This document shows, one piece after another, positions 49,744 through 60,417 of a stretch of DNA of 64,000 bases (position 1 is the first letter of the stretch; the number at the start of each line of letters is the position of its first letter). The notes beneath the pieces were generated by a model, which saw only the letters and a program-made list of their open reading frames with translations, did no database searches and was not told the origin of the DNA. The stretch is from Chlorops oryzae (lineage: Eukaryota > Arthropoda > Insecta > Diptera > Chloropidae). The stretch lies in NCBI GenBank assembly GCA_020466095.1, contig CM035807.1, forward strand, positions 32,812,663-32,876,662. The letters are read 5' to 3'. A program made the position numbers and the translations under genes.

Positions 49744-49980
49744 TCATATTTCTATGGATGAACTGATAATATCAGTCATGATTAAATAAGAATAATCCTG
49801 AAAGAAATTAACTTACAGAATAACTGAAATAAATTTTAATTAGGTTCAAAGTTTAAAATTGAAAGCGAAAATAAAATCCGCTGGCAAAAGGATTAAAATT
49901 TTTGTAACTTAAACAGTTAGAGTAAATTAAGATTCCTGATCTATTCGAACAGCTTTTCTAAAACATTTTATAACGATGAT

Positions 49981-50180
49981 TGTGGCTCTGGAATAGCGGA
50001 GGGGATGTTCTATGCTCTTGATGCCAGGGTCCGAGATTCGATTCCCGACACAGGCGAAGCGGAGTGTTGTAATGTTCCAAGCGTAATGAAAAATCCAAAT
50101 GTTTCCTTAATAGTGTGTATGTAATACATACATACCTACTATGTATGCACAAGAACACACAAAATCGTTTGCCTACTGCC
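49981..50180 (+). repeat. tRNA-derived SINE (same family as 19130-19376)
   Basis: The head has TGGCTCTGGAATAGCGGAGG, CTCTTGATGCCAGGGTCCGA and a B box GATTCGATTCCCG. The body has AATGTTCCAAGCGTAATG. The tail is lost or ATACATAC-rich. It lies between the two tRNA-Arg genes. Confidence 0.7.
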
Positions 50181-50183
50181 ATC

Positions 50184-50560
50184 CCAGCTAGCTGTTTCGC
50201 AATTTTTGATCAAGCGAGTCTTTTTTTTTTTAAATAATTAAATATACGATTGTTTTCTAATCAGAAGTGATACTTTTGTTGGGAAAAATTGGCTGGCCGC
50301 GATTCTTCTTGGCGAGACATATTTGATATCATTTGCGAGTCGTTTTCGAGTTATATTTATTTTTTTTTTTCTAGTCTTCTACGACTCGATTTTGAAATCA
50401 TCATTTATTTTGTGCAGGTGTCTTGCCTTTGAAATCGAATGCTCTAAAATATGCTCACATACCAAGTTTCATCAAAATATCTTAAAAAGTTTCGGTTTCA
50501 GAGCAGTTTTTGTGATTTTCATAACAGATCGCAGTACTGGAGCTACCCCTACCCACTAAT
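50184..50560. repeat. Copy of hAT 19078-20531 interior / CCCAGC-ended repeat
   Basis: CCCAGCTAGC, then GGCGAGACATATTTGATATC and GCGAGTCGTTTTCGAG, match 19447-19620. No ORF. Confidence 0.5.
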
Positions 50561-50670
50561 GTCCCCGCAAATACGCAAACCGAATTTTCCTTCGACAAGA
50601 AAACAGTATACAGACAGACAAACAGACAGACTACTTCAAGTAGACCACCAAAAATTCCAACAAATTCTTA

Positions 50671-51138
50671 GGGGCTGTCCATTAATTACATAAGCATAAA
50701 AGGGGGGGTGGGGGTTCGAAAAACCTTACGCTCGCTTATATGGGGGAGGGGGCGGGTCTTAAAAATTTTTACGTAATATTATGGTGTGTGAAAATATTCT
50801 CGTGTAAAATTGCAAGTTGGAAATCTAATTAAAAGACTGTTATTTTCTGAACATATCTTTTTTTCCACTTTTTCTTTTTGTAATATAATTTGATTTACAG
50901 TGCTATTGGCTCGCAACAGTTAAAATTGAAAGTTTTTTCATTAAATAAACTTACAATTGAACTGTTTTCAGTTTACTAAGCCCAAAGAGCATATTTAAAA
51001 AAATAATTTGGGTTACCTTACGTAAGAAGGGGAGGGGAGGAGTTTGAAAATTCTTATTTGTGCTTACATGGGGGGAGGGGGGAGGGGGGGGGGTCAAAAA
51101 TGGTCATAATCGCCCTTACGTAATTAATGGACAGCCCC
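50671..51138. mobile_element. 468-bp PIF/Harbinger-type MITE between the tRNA genes
   Basis: The ends GGGGCTGTCCATTAATTACA and GTAATTAATGGACAGCCCC are flanked by TTA on both sides (50668-50670, 51139-51141). Subterminal G-runs occur at both ends. A related right-end fragment (CACGTAATATATGAATGGCC) is at 52510-52530. Confidence 0.9.
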
Positions 51139-51466
51139 TTAGTCTTGTTGTGGATAGGGGTGAGTGTCCCGCATAGACTTATTATAAGGTTGGCCACTTT
51201 AGTTGAAATTAAAACATGAAAACTGTATAAAAATGATAGTGGAAATGGTTGTGTCATGTTTTACTAAAACAACTCAAGTGGTTAGGTTTTTTTTAACCGC
51301 AGGTTCGAATTTATAACAATTTTTTATATAAGTACGTACATAAGTGGAAAATTATAATAATTGATCTCATATAAATACTTTTATGTATGAGTAAAATAGA
51401 TTTGAGTTAAATAACATCGATTAAGAAATTTATATTTGAAGTAAAAAAAAATTCTTGTATTTTGTT

Positions 51467-51539
51467 CGATCGTGACAGGACTCGAACCTGCAATCTTCGG
51501 ATCCGAAGTCCGACGCCTTATCCATTAGGCCACACGACC
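51467..51539 (-). tRNA. tRNA-Arg (anticodon TCG), inverted copy
   Basis: The reverse complement is identical to the gene at 49643-49715 over the cloverleaf (acceptor CACGACC/GATCGTG in plus orientation, TCG anticodon). On its strand the 3' flank has a T-run (plus-strand A's at 51442-51450), so termination is also intact. The two genes are convergent, with 1.75 kb between their 3' ends. Confidence 0.95.
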
Positions 51540-51736
51540 TCATGAATGCTCAGCGACAAAACCCATTTTTCACCTTCGACAAAGAACATCTTCACATAAC
51601 AAGAGAACTTTACGTAAAACCTAAGTTATAATGGACATTAACGCAAAAGCTTTTTATGATTTACTGTTTGAAAGTCACTGGTTTACGTTTAGTTAACAGC
51701 AAGTTTAATGACGCATGTTAAAGTTAACAGCATTTT
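51467..51736. repeat. Right arm of the inverted duplication
   Basis: The reverse complement of 49447-49715 with a few substitutions (for example GTATAAAAGC against ATAAAAAGC). Upstream control sequence is preserved in both. Confidence 0.9.
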
Positions 51737-51739
51737 AAC

Positions 51740-52698
51740 CCTTCTGGTGCCTTAGGACCATTGGGTCCAAAATACAGTATTTGTGAGGCCAACATCTGGA
51801 GATAAGTTAAATAAATATTATTACAGGCATAAAAATGTATTCGTTAAGAGCTCAAATTCTTATATATAGTATTTTTGCATGGGAAATACACAATGGCCCC
51901 TAAAGCATTTATTATAACCAGAGCTGTAACTGAATGACTCATTTTTGAATAAATCAACGAATCATTCACATAATGAATGGTGATGTATGGATGATTTTAT
52001 TTCAACACTAACTTTAAATTGAATTAAAATTTGAATGCATTTTTTTGAATTAAAAGTTTTGAATCAATTGAATGAATTTGAATGAAATGAATTTAAATTT
52101 TTGAAAGGATTAGTATTCTTCACTTTCGCTTTTGTGATTTTTTGCGAAAGTCCAAAAATTCGCGTTCTTCACGCAATTTTTCAAATCAATGCGTGCGAAC
52201 AGTTAGGCAATAGAAACTGTATTTGCGGGAAAGAGAGGTTCGACCTTTGTTGACATTTTTTGCAAAAATCTCGTTTTTGTATTTCCATTGTTCCTTCGAC
52301 TGTTTTGTTTTGATCGAACTCGATTTTGTTCGGTCGAACTTTACCTATACAACCCGAATCGAACCAAGGCGCCAATCGTCTACCATGAAAAATTTCCCTC
52401 GAAGCCCCATTATGAATATGGGAACTCTTTAGATTCTTTACTCTTTGTATCTGGTCGAAGACGATGGATGATAAGGGGGAGGGGGAGTTTAAAATGTTCA
52501 AAATCATGCTCACGTAATATATGAATGGCCCCTGATGAAACTGGTACCTATTTTTAAATCGAAAAATAATGCTTAATATTAATGACGCGTTGAATTCTAG
52601 TTCTGTCGTCAGTGTCGTTACTCCTGATGCATATTATATTAATGTAATTTTTTTTCTCTGTGTAGTGCTACCTTGGTTTCGCCATTGGTAGGTACTTA
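51740..52698. other. No gene recognised
   Basis: 51920-52110 is an AT-rich GAATGAATT-type repeat starting AGAGCTGTAACTGAATGA, similar to 57206-57365. 52460-52535 is a Harbinger MITE end. The ORFs at 52181-52524 lack a domain. Confidence 0.4.
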
Positions 52699-53014
52699 CA
52701 GTACACTCGGGATAACGTCAACTAATTAAAATCTCGAGTGTTGACGTTTAACAGATTGTTGACGTTTATGATTTTCCTCATTTTAGACCAAAGTATAGTC
52801 GGAACTATACATAGTTTTAAACGATTTTTTTTAGGAGATTCCCGGAATTCTGAGAATTCGTATTCTGTACGAATAAAAATATCTATTACACAGAGTGTAA
52901 CTTTTAGAGCTTTTAGGTTTTGTTGACGTTTTAGAATAGTCAATGTAAATAAGAAAGTGTTAACGTTTTGGTGTGTTGACGGAATAGGGGGTTGACGTTA
53001 TCTCGAGTGTACTG
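52699..53014. mobile_element. 316-bp Tc1-like MITE (CAGTACACTCG ends)
   Basis: CAGTACACTCGGGATAACGT and ACGTTATCTCGAGTGTACTG are inverted and flanked by TA on both sides. Internal GTTGACGTTT repeats occur in both halves. Confidence 0.85.
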
Positions 53015-53016
53015 TA

Positions 53017-53882
53017 TTTAGTTTCACAGGTTCAGCGGGCCAATCGGCTTCCTACCTTCAATCTTATCGCTCATGATGAATAGAAGCTCTCACCCAACAA
53101 CAAAAAACATATAGAAACATATTTAAAGGGGGTCCGATTGCCAGTCGTTTCTTGAACTTGAACAGCAATCTGTTTGGACAAAGTTTGAAATTTTATTCAT
53201 CGATAAGTTGCAATTTAATTTAATAAATTTTTCAACGATCCAACGATTAAAGTATACATTTCCTGAAAATAGAAGTGCAGGCAAGGGCAATTCAGCGAAG
53301 AATCATTTTTTAAATCAAAGCTTCGCAGTTAAATATCGTCCTATCAATTGACAGGTAGTTGAAAAGCTTCTTGCATCGAAGTTCCTATTTAAAGATTTTC
53401 GACTGAAGAAGAAGAAACTCTATACGGAATCGCCATGTCGTCGGCTTAAAGTGTAAACCTGCTAACTAACAATTTCTAAGCCTTGCAGGATAAACGAAAA
53501 AAGAAATGTTTTTTTCAAAACTTAAAGCTTAGGAAGGAAACCCAAAATATGGATGGTTTATTTCCTTCCTATCTGAAGTCTCTTCTAAATTCGATTCTGG
53601 GCACTATACAAAAGCTACGTTGGAGTCACTTGTTGGTGTAAGCTGTGAACTCTCATCACTATGCCTCGGAATTTGAATATGTAAAAAATTGAAAAAAAAT
53701 ATTTTTTTTTAAATCCAAAAAATTAAAAATTTTCAAAAAATATTCAAAATATTCAAAAAATTCACAGTCAAAAATTCAAAATTAGTGCGATTTAGTATGC
53801 CTATTAAAATGTTGAATTGTCAAATTAAAAAAAAAAAAACCCTAAAAAGCACAGTTAAATGCAGAAAAATTCAAAAAAATTC
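53017..53882. other. No gene recognised
   Basis: AT-rich, with long A- and T-runs at 53690-53760. Confidence 0.4.
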
Positions 53883-54105
53883 TAAGGGCCAATATTACCA
53901 AGCATATTTAAAATTTTTTTTTAATTAAAATTAAAATTTTTTAAATTAAATTTCATTTTCAATATCGCAGTTTTTTAAGCATCGAAATTTATGGCAGCAC
54001 CGTCTACTTCCAAGGCTGTGAGTACATTTGACAGCTGATTAGATCGTTATTTTTAAAAACGGATTCTATAAAGAGCCATTCTCACGATTGTTTCGTACTC
54101 CACAC
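53883..54105 (-). mobile_element. Truncated copy of the GGGCCAATATTACCA MITE
   Basis: It starts GGGCCAATATTACCAAGCAT, then GCATCGAAATTTATGGCAGC, ACCGTCTACTTCC and AAGAGCCATTCTCACGATTG, matching 6085-6574 in reverse orientation, and stops without the second end. Confidence 0.8.
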
Positions 54106-54710
54106 TTTTTTCCCTCCAAAAATGTTATTGGAGAGGCCATTCCCGCCCCACAATATTTCGGCAACTGAAAAAAATATTTGAAAATTTTGTAAAGATATTC
54201 TAGAATATCACAATTTTATTCTGCAATCCCCATAATTCATCTGAGATTAATCATCTTTCATATTTTTTAACTAATTTACTACAATTTTGAAGTTCGGTAA
54301 TTCCAATTTACCTGGCTGTGCCACCCTACTTTTCACATTCGTGCCGAACTCTCCGAACACTGGTTCCAACCTCCTCCAACCAAAATATGTGTCACAGATT
54401 GTCTATAAGTATTGATATCTTTCCCATTCCGAGAAGGGTTAGAGCTTTATTCCAATTGCAGATAGATATACTGCACTTTTTCAATATTTGACATCTACTA
54501 AACACTGCGTATTGTTCCCTGCATAAAAATTTTTTTTCCCCCCAATATTTTTGGAACTTGCCTCCCCTGCATATCACATTTCAGTACTAGCACAAATATA
54601 CTGATAATGCAAATCACATTTCGCATACTACCGTGTGGCTTGATTTCAATGTGTCCCATCATACATATCTTACTTTGTTTATATTAATCATAAGCATCAC
54701 CTTAAGATGC

Positions 54711-55468
54711 TCTCACACAATATGTATCGAGCAATATTACCTGTCAAATTTCATTCCGTATTCCTGTCAAAATTGGTTTGGAAAATGCATTGTCTTTTTT
54801 GCATTCACACGACACATATATGTCATGTCGATTAATTCCTTTGTTTTAAAATAATCAATTAATTAAAAAGCAAACTATATTTACCTTTGCCGACTCCATT
54901 TCGCGCAATTTTTATTTTTAAACGAAAACAGCTATTTTCGCGTGTGCACACATACGATTATCAAATTAGTTTGAAAATCGAATAATTGCATGTCCTCACT
55001 ATAGCCCAATTTAAATAATTTGAGCGTTTTCGTAATTTAGTTGAAATTAAGGAGAAGTTGCGTCATTTCGCCATACCGAAATCTGTCAAATGAAATAACC
55101 TTACTATCGTCATTTCAACGAAATTATTCACCAAATTAGTATAAAACCGGATACAACCCTGATTTTTTAGTACATTTTGCTTGAATCCTTTGTAAATGCA
55201 TCCCTGGAACTTTGAATGAAATTTCGTTCATTTGAAATCTTGTAAACGGAAAGCAAATGAAATTACGACTATGTGGACGGGTTTGAGGTTGAAATTACGA
55301 AAACACCGAAATTACTTAATTTGGGCTAAAGTGAGGACATGCTATAAAGGAAGATGCACAGCCATGTGGCTCAGTCATATGTATCGACATTCTTGCATTC
55401 ACACGACATGCCAGCTTCGATTGTGGCATATTTGACAGGTCATATTGCTCGATACATATTGTGTGAGA
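54711..55468. repeat. Inverted repeat arms around a MITE and a hAT remnant
   Basis: TCTCACACAATATGTATCGA (54711) recurs inverted at 55449-55468, with TTTGACAGGT/ACCTGTCAAA continuing the pairing. Between the arms lies the MITE at 54986-55344. The arms may belong to the hAT element whose transposase end follows. Confidence 0.6.
54986..55344. mobile_element. MITE with GCATGTCCTCAC ends
   Basis: GCATGTCCTCACTATAGCCC and GGGCTAAAGTGAGGACATGC are inverted, and pairing continues with AATTT and CGTAATTT. No ORF. Confidence 0.8.
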
Positions 55469-55656
55469 CCACCTTTATTAAGAAATTATTTGTTAAATAT
55501 AACACGCCCCTTCCCTCATCTGCGCCGGTTGAGTGCCTTTTTTCTTATGCGGGCATTATTAATCGTTCACGAAGACAAAATTTAAGTGACACAAACTTCG
55601 AAATGTTAGTTTTAATAAAAGCTAACAATGCATTATTTGCCGAAAACATTATTTAA
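55435..55656 (+). pseudogene. hAT transposase C-terminal (dimerisation) remnant
   Basis: The plus-strand ORF end has VKYNTPLPSSAPVECLFSYA then GIINRSRRQNLSDTNFEML, the conserved hAT-family dimerisation region (usually APVERLFSxAG). The upstream DDE parts are absent, so the fragment is not functional. Confidence 0.85.
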
Positions 55657-55864
55657 TTTTCTTTCATTTGATAAAAATAAAATAAAAATCGGTTCACAAA
55701 TATTGAATAAATTACATAAAATAGGAGGTCGTCTTTTTCTATATCAAAAAAACTTTTGAACATTCTGACTTCATATCTCGATTCAGCGAAAAATTCTACA
55801 TAGAAACGATGTATCAAATGTCGAGGATATGAGAACTTTTGAAAATTTGTGGTGTAGTGTTATA

Positions 55865-56980
55865 CAGGGTGTCCCGTTAGGTAGTACGTTCCTTTACAGG
55901 GGTGGTAGGGGAGTCCAAGATTAACAAAAAATCGTATGTGAGGTGGGGGTCCCAAATGCACCCCTGAGGAGTTATAGGGCCTTAAAGTTTTTTGGCACTA
56001 AGTCCAGAAAAACAATTCTCCCACGCAGGTGGCTTACTGTAGAAAGAAAAATGTTATGCGGTTTGAAAGCCAATTGTACAGGCTTTTGGGCAAAATTGAA
56101 TTGATGATCAAAATTGCAGTTATTGTGTGAAAAATAAACGCACAAAGTCAAAAATTCTGAAAAATTTTTCAATTATTTTACTTTGGGAGCCATTTTGGTA
56201 TGGAAAAGGTCCAATTAACACATGCTTTTTTAATTTTTTTTTAAATCTTCGATCAATTTACTTCAAATCTGTGGTACATTTGTTATACCTTATTTGCGGT
56301 TTAACCATCGAAAAAATGGGATTTAAAAACGAACTTCAACTTTTTTTTATGTGATGAAATTCTTAAAAGAGCAATCTTTGGCTTACAATGGCCAGCCAGC
56401 AATTTCTTATTTAAGACAAATTTTGGTTTAAAATTGTACGTACTTTAACTGGAAAAATTGGTAATTTTTTGCTGAGATTATTTAAATTGATTTTTAAAAA
56501 AGTTCAAGTTGGTTTTTAAATCCTATTTTTCCTGAGGTTAAACCGCTAATAAGGTATAACAAATGTACCACAGATTTGAAGTAAATTGATCGAAGATTTA
56601 AAAAAAAATTAAAAAGCATGTGTTAATTGGACCTTTTCCATACCAAAATGGTTCTCAAAGTAAAATAATTTAAAAGTTTTTCAGAATTTTTTTACTTTGA
56701 GCGTTTATTTTTCACACAATAACTGCAATTTTGACCATCAATTCAATTTTGCCCAAAAGCCTGTACAATTGGCTTTCAAACCTCATAACATTTTTTTTTC
56801 TACAGTAAGCCACTAGCGTGGGAGAATGGTTTTTTTTTTGGACTTAGTGCCAAAAAACTTTAAGGCCCTATAACTCCTCAGGGGTGCATTTGGGACCCCC
56901 ACCTCACTTACGATTTTTTGTTCATCTTCGACTCCCCTACCACCCCTGTAAAGGAATGTACTACCTTACGCGACACCCTG
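55865..56980. mobile_element. 1.1-kb hairpin element with ~480-bp inverted arms
   Basis: It starts CAGGGTGTCCCGTTAGGTAG and ends with the complementary ACACCCTG, flanked by TA on both sides. The whole arms pair: ATAGGGCCTTAAAGTTTTTT with AAAAAACTTTAAGGCCCTAT, GTGGTACATTTGTTATACCT with AGGTATAACAAATGTACCAC, and so on. Only about 140 bp form the loop. No transposase is encoded. Confidence 0.9.
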
Positions 56981-57004
56981 TATACTTTTTGAATTGGTAA
57001 TGCT

Positions 57005-57165
57005 TTTGTTTAATTACCAGTATTTACTGGTACTGAAATTTGATTTGCATTATCAGTATATTTTTACTGGTACTGAAATTAGATTTTCATTACCAGTACT
57101 TTTTTACTGATAATGGAAATTAGTTTCGCATTAACCAGTACATTTTTTATAGTAATGGAAATTGT
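57005..57165. repeat. ~45-bp tandem repeat (ACCAGTATTTACTGGTACTG)
   Basis: About four units with ATTACCAGTA(T/C)TTTTTACTGGTA and GAAATTAGATTT cores. Each unit contains a small palindrome. Confidence 0.75.
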
Positions 57166-57205
57166 AATGCAGTAAGTAACTAATGCTTTTTGCCCATCTA
57201 TGCTG

Positions 57206-57365
57206 TAAATGAATGATTAATTTTTGTATTTTAATTCAATTCATTTTTTATTTAAAATAATGTATTTTTTAATTCAATTCAAATTTTTTGTTCAAAGAAT
57301 TTATTCAAAATTCTTAAGAATTAATTGAATTAAAATAGAAAAATTAATCATTCATTTACAGCTCT
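57206..57365. repeat. 160-bp hairpin (AGCTGTAAATGAATGATTAA)
   Basis: Left GCTGTAAATGAATGATTAAT pairs with right ATTAATCATTCATTTACAGC. The loop is ATT-rich. Similar sequence starts at 51922. Confidence 0.75.
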
Positions 57366-57540
57366 TTGAAAAATTTGTTGAATTTCGAAGATGGCGGAGC
57401 TAAAAACGAAAGAAGTGGCATTTAAAAAAAATTTTTTTTCATTGAGAACACTTGAATTTTGCTCTAAGAATGCCTCAAAAGAGCTTCAAAAATGTTGTTT
57501 TAATTTTTGTTAAATTTAAATTTTGAATTCGACACTTTTA

Positions 57541-57926
57541 AAGGCCAATAATAGAAAGCATATTTATAAAAATTTTTTTAATTAAAGTTAAATTTTTTTT
57601 ATAATAACTTTCATTTTCAATATCGCAATTTTTTAAGCATCGAAATTTATGGCAGCACCGTCTACTTCCAGGACTGTGAACCCATTTGACAGCTGATTAG
57701 AATGTAATTTTTAAAAACGGATCTATAAAGAGCCATTCTAACGATTTTTTCGTACTCCAAATTGCTGCCCTGTGACTCCAAAGCTTTTATTCCTGTCTAT
57801 CGTATTGTGTTATTTCCAAAGCTGCATTTTTTTTTTGAAAATTATTTCATTGAATTTTTCCAAACAGCTGGTTTTTGAAAATCGAACTCAAAAAAAATTT
57901 TTAAATATGCTTGGTAATATTGGCCC
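57541..57926 (-). mobile_element. Copy of the GGGCCAATATTACCA MITE
   Basis: Both ends are present (AGGCCAATAATAGAAAGCAT degenerate left, GCTTGGTAATATTGGCCC right), with the same interior ACCGTCTACTTCC block. A further end fragment is at 58455-58477. Confidence 0.8.
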
Positions 57927-58876
57927 TAAATGTTTCTGTTTACTTTTAAGGTGCTTCCCTACTTGGCAAGTAAGGCGCTTTTACTTCGTGAAGAAGCAAG
58001 TTTTCTTGCTCTAAAACTTTCTATCAAGAACAATTTTGCTTGCTGAAAATGCTTCTTGATCAACTACACTTGGCAAGCGAAGGCAAAATACTTGTTAAAA
58101 GCGTGAAGACGGCTAATAAATTTTGCCGAAATATTGAAAAAAAAAAAACTAGAAATGAAGAAACACGAAAAAGTTCGGATTTATAATAGGTCTGTTCCCG
58201 TACTGCACGAAGATGCCCAATTTTTTGAAAACTGTATGAAAATTTGGCAGTTTCGTGCAGTACGAGAACAGACCCAACATTTTCACGAGATTCGAAAACA
58301 GTAAGCTATCTTAAAAATTGCTTTTAAACTTCCATAAACAAGTAAGGAAGCGTAAGTCGGTCAAGCCCGACTTTGAAATACCCAGCGTCCCGACATTATT
58401 GGCGCACTTTGTTTTGCCTCTCCATTTGTGGGCGTGGCAGTGGGTGGATCACATGCTTGGTAATATTGACCCTTAGTTTACTCTCTTTATGGGAAGATAG
58501 TTATGAAAACTTTAAACCCATTTTTCTCGAAATCAATTTTTTCGAGAAAATCCGATACCAAGAAAGACAACAAGTAAGGGTGTTATAGTTAGGCGGGCCT
58601 GACAAAACGATACCCGACACATACAGACAGTTATCTACATATTTTTTTTTTTTATCGGAGGCTTAAATTAAATTTTAAATTTCATTGTTCTATCGCAAAA
58701 AACTTTGATTTTTGGGCAGTTCTATGCTTTTCATGACAGACCCTAGTACTGGATGTACCCTTAAAAATATGTAGTCGGATCAGGTCCATTCTCTAACTTG
58801 GGATTATTCGTTTTGTGCAGATCTTGTAACAGTTAGAACGGCTTGACCAACCACGTATTTTTTTTTTTTACAGAAA
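57927..58876. other. SHMT 5' flank / possible first intron
   Basis: 58189-58274 is a hairpin (GGTCTGTTCCCGTACTGCAC with GTGCAGTACGAGAACAGACC). The last bases, TTTTTTTTTTACAG, directly precede the coding exon, so an untranslated exon or leader-encoding exon should exist upstream; I could not locate it. Confidence 0.5.
58189..58274. repeat. 86-bp near-perfect hairpin
   Basis: The arms GGTCTGTTCCCGTACTGCAC and GTGCAGTACGAGAACAGACC, with AAATTT pairing further in. It may be a very small MITE or a structured RNA element. Confidence 0.75.
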
Positions 58877-60339
58877 ATGCCTGCGGTATCAAAAATCCAT
58901 TATGCACCACTCAAGGAAATCGATCCAGAACTGGTACATCTACTGCGACAAGAAGAACAATGGCAAAAACGGGGCTTAGAAATGAGAGCCAGCGAGAATT
59001 TAACATCGCGTGCTGTACTTGAATGTCTTAGTTCGCGTCTCCATAACACATGTGCAGACAGGCCAGTAAACAAAAAAAAAAAAAAAAAACTAAAAATTCA
59101 GTGTGTGATAATTTATAAGGAAAAACTATTTACAGCTATTACAGCGATGACGAGTGCTTCAATCCATTCGAAAAATTGGCACAGAAACGTGCCCTCGACA
59201 CATATAAATTGAATCCAGAGGAATGGGGGTGCAATGTTCAGCCATATTCTGGCTCACCGGCTAACTTTGCTGTTTTCACCGGAGTGTTGAATCCACACGA
59301 TCGTATAATGGGGCAGGATGTACACGATGGCGGTCATTTCTCGCATGGATATATGACTGAAAATAAACGAGCCTCGGCGACGTCAATATTTTTTGAGAGC
59401 ATGCCCTACAACGTCGACTCGAAAACCGGTCTAATTGACTATGAAACGTTAGAGAAGAATGCGAAACTATTCAAGCCCAAGATGATTATAGCTGGCGTGT
59501 CATGTTATTCGCGTTGTTTAGACTATGCACGTTTCCGTCAGATATGCGATAGTGTAAATGCATATTTGCTCGCTGATATGGCTCATGTTGCTGGCATAGT
59601 CGCTGCGGAAGTAATACCCTCGCCTTTCGAATACGCTGATATTGTAACGACAACAACGCACAAGACATTGAACGGCCCACGTGGTGGTGTTATTTTCTTC
59701 CGTAAAGGTGTACGTAAGGTGAAACCCAATGGTGAGAAAGTTATGTACGATTTAGAGCAGCGTATAAACGACGCTGTTTTCCCTGGACTACAATCTGGAC
59801 CACATGTGCATGCTATTGGTGCTATTGCAACAGGCTTCTTACAAGCCCAGACACCAGAATTCCGCGACTATCAGAAGCAAATAGTGCTCAATGCACAGAG
59901 ACTTTCGAATGGATTGCAAAAATGTGGCTACACAGTCGTTACGGGAGGAACGGATGTGCATTTGATATTGGTTGATCTTCGCAGTGTTGGTTTGACTGGC
60001 ACCAAAGGTAGATATGTTTTAGAGAAAGTTAATATTGCTTGTGACAAAAATGCAGTGCCTGGAGATGAATCTGCAATGGATCCATCTGGGATTCGACTGG
60101 GTGCAGCGGCACTGACAACACGCGGTCTTGTTGAAAGCGATATTGATCAAGTTGTCGGGCTAATTCATCGCGCTCTCAAGATTTCTGCTGAGGCTTCAAA
60201 GATTTCCGGGCCAAAATTTATCGAATTTCAAGAAACTGTTCATAGAAATGATGCTATAAAGCGCAAAATTTCCGAATTACGCAGAGATGTCGAACAATTC
60301 AGCTCCCAATTTTCTGTTCCTGGTCTAGACGACTTATAG
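58877..60339 (+). CDS. Shmt: Serine hydroxymethyltransferase-like enzyme lacking the conserved loop
   Basis: SHMT interconverts serine plus tetrahydrofolate with glycine plus 5,10-methylene-THF using PLP. Exon 1 is 58877-59061 or 59065, and exon 2 is 59136-60339; together about 463 codons, near the 470 of cytosolic SHMT. Present: [35 protein letters not shown], the PLP-Lys block [43 protein letters not shown] (substrate-carboxylate Arg). Missing: the YxEGYPGxRYYGG loop, including its Tyr and Glu. At that point the sequence reads NTCAD, intron, YYSDDE. The frame only joins with a GC donor (AG|GCCAGT at 59062). A GT donor at 59066 would shift the frame. No mitochondrial leader is seen. It may be an altered paralogue or a decaying copy. 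Confidence 0.85.
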
Positions 60340-60411
60340 GATCAGGCATTTATCTTACATAGTGCTTAAGTAATGAAGAAAAAAGGTCATGTGACAATAA
60401 TTTTCCTTCAA

Positions 60412-60417
60412 AATAAA
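60412..60417 (+). terminator. SHMT polyadenylation signal
   Basis: AATAAA 73 bp after the SHMT stop codon. Confidence 0.75.
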
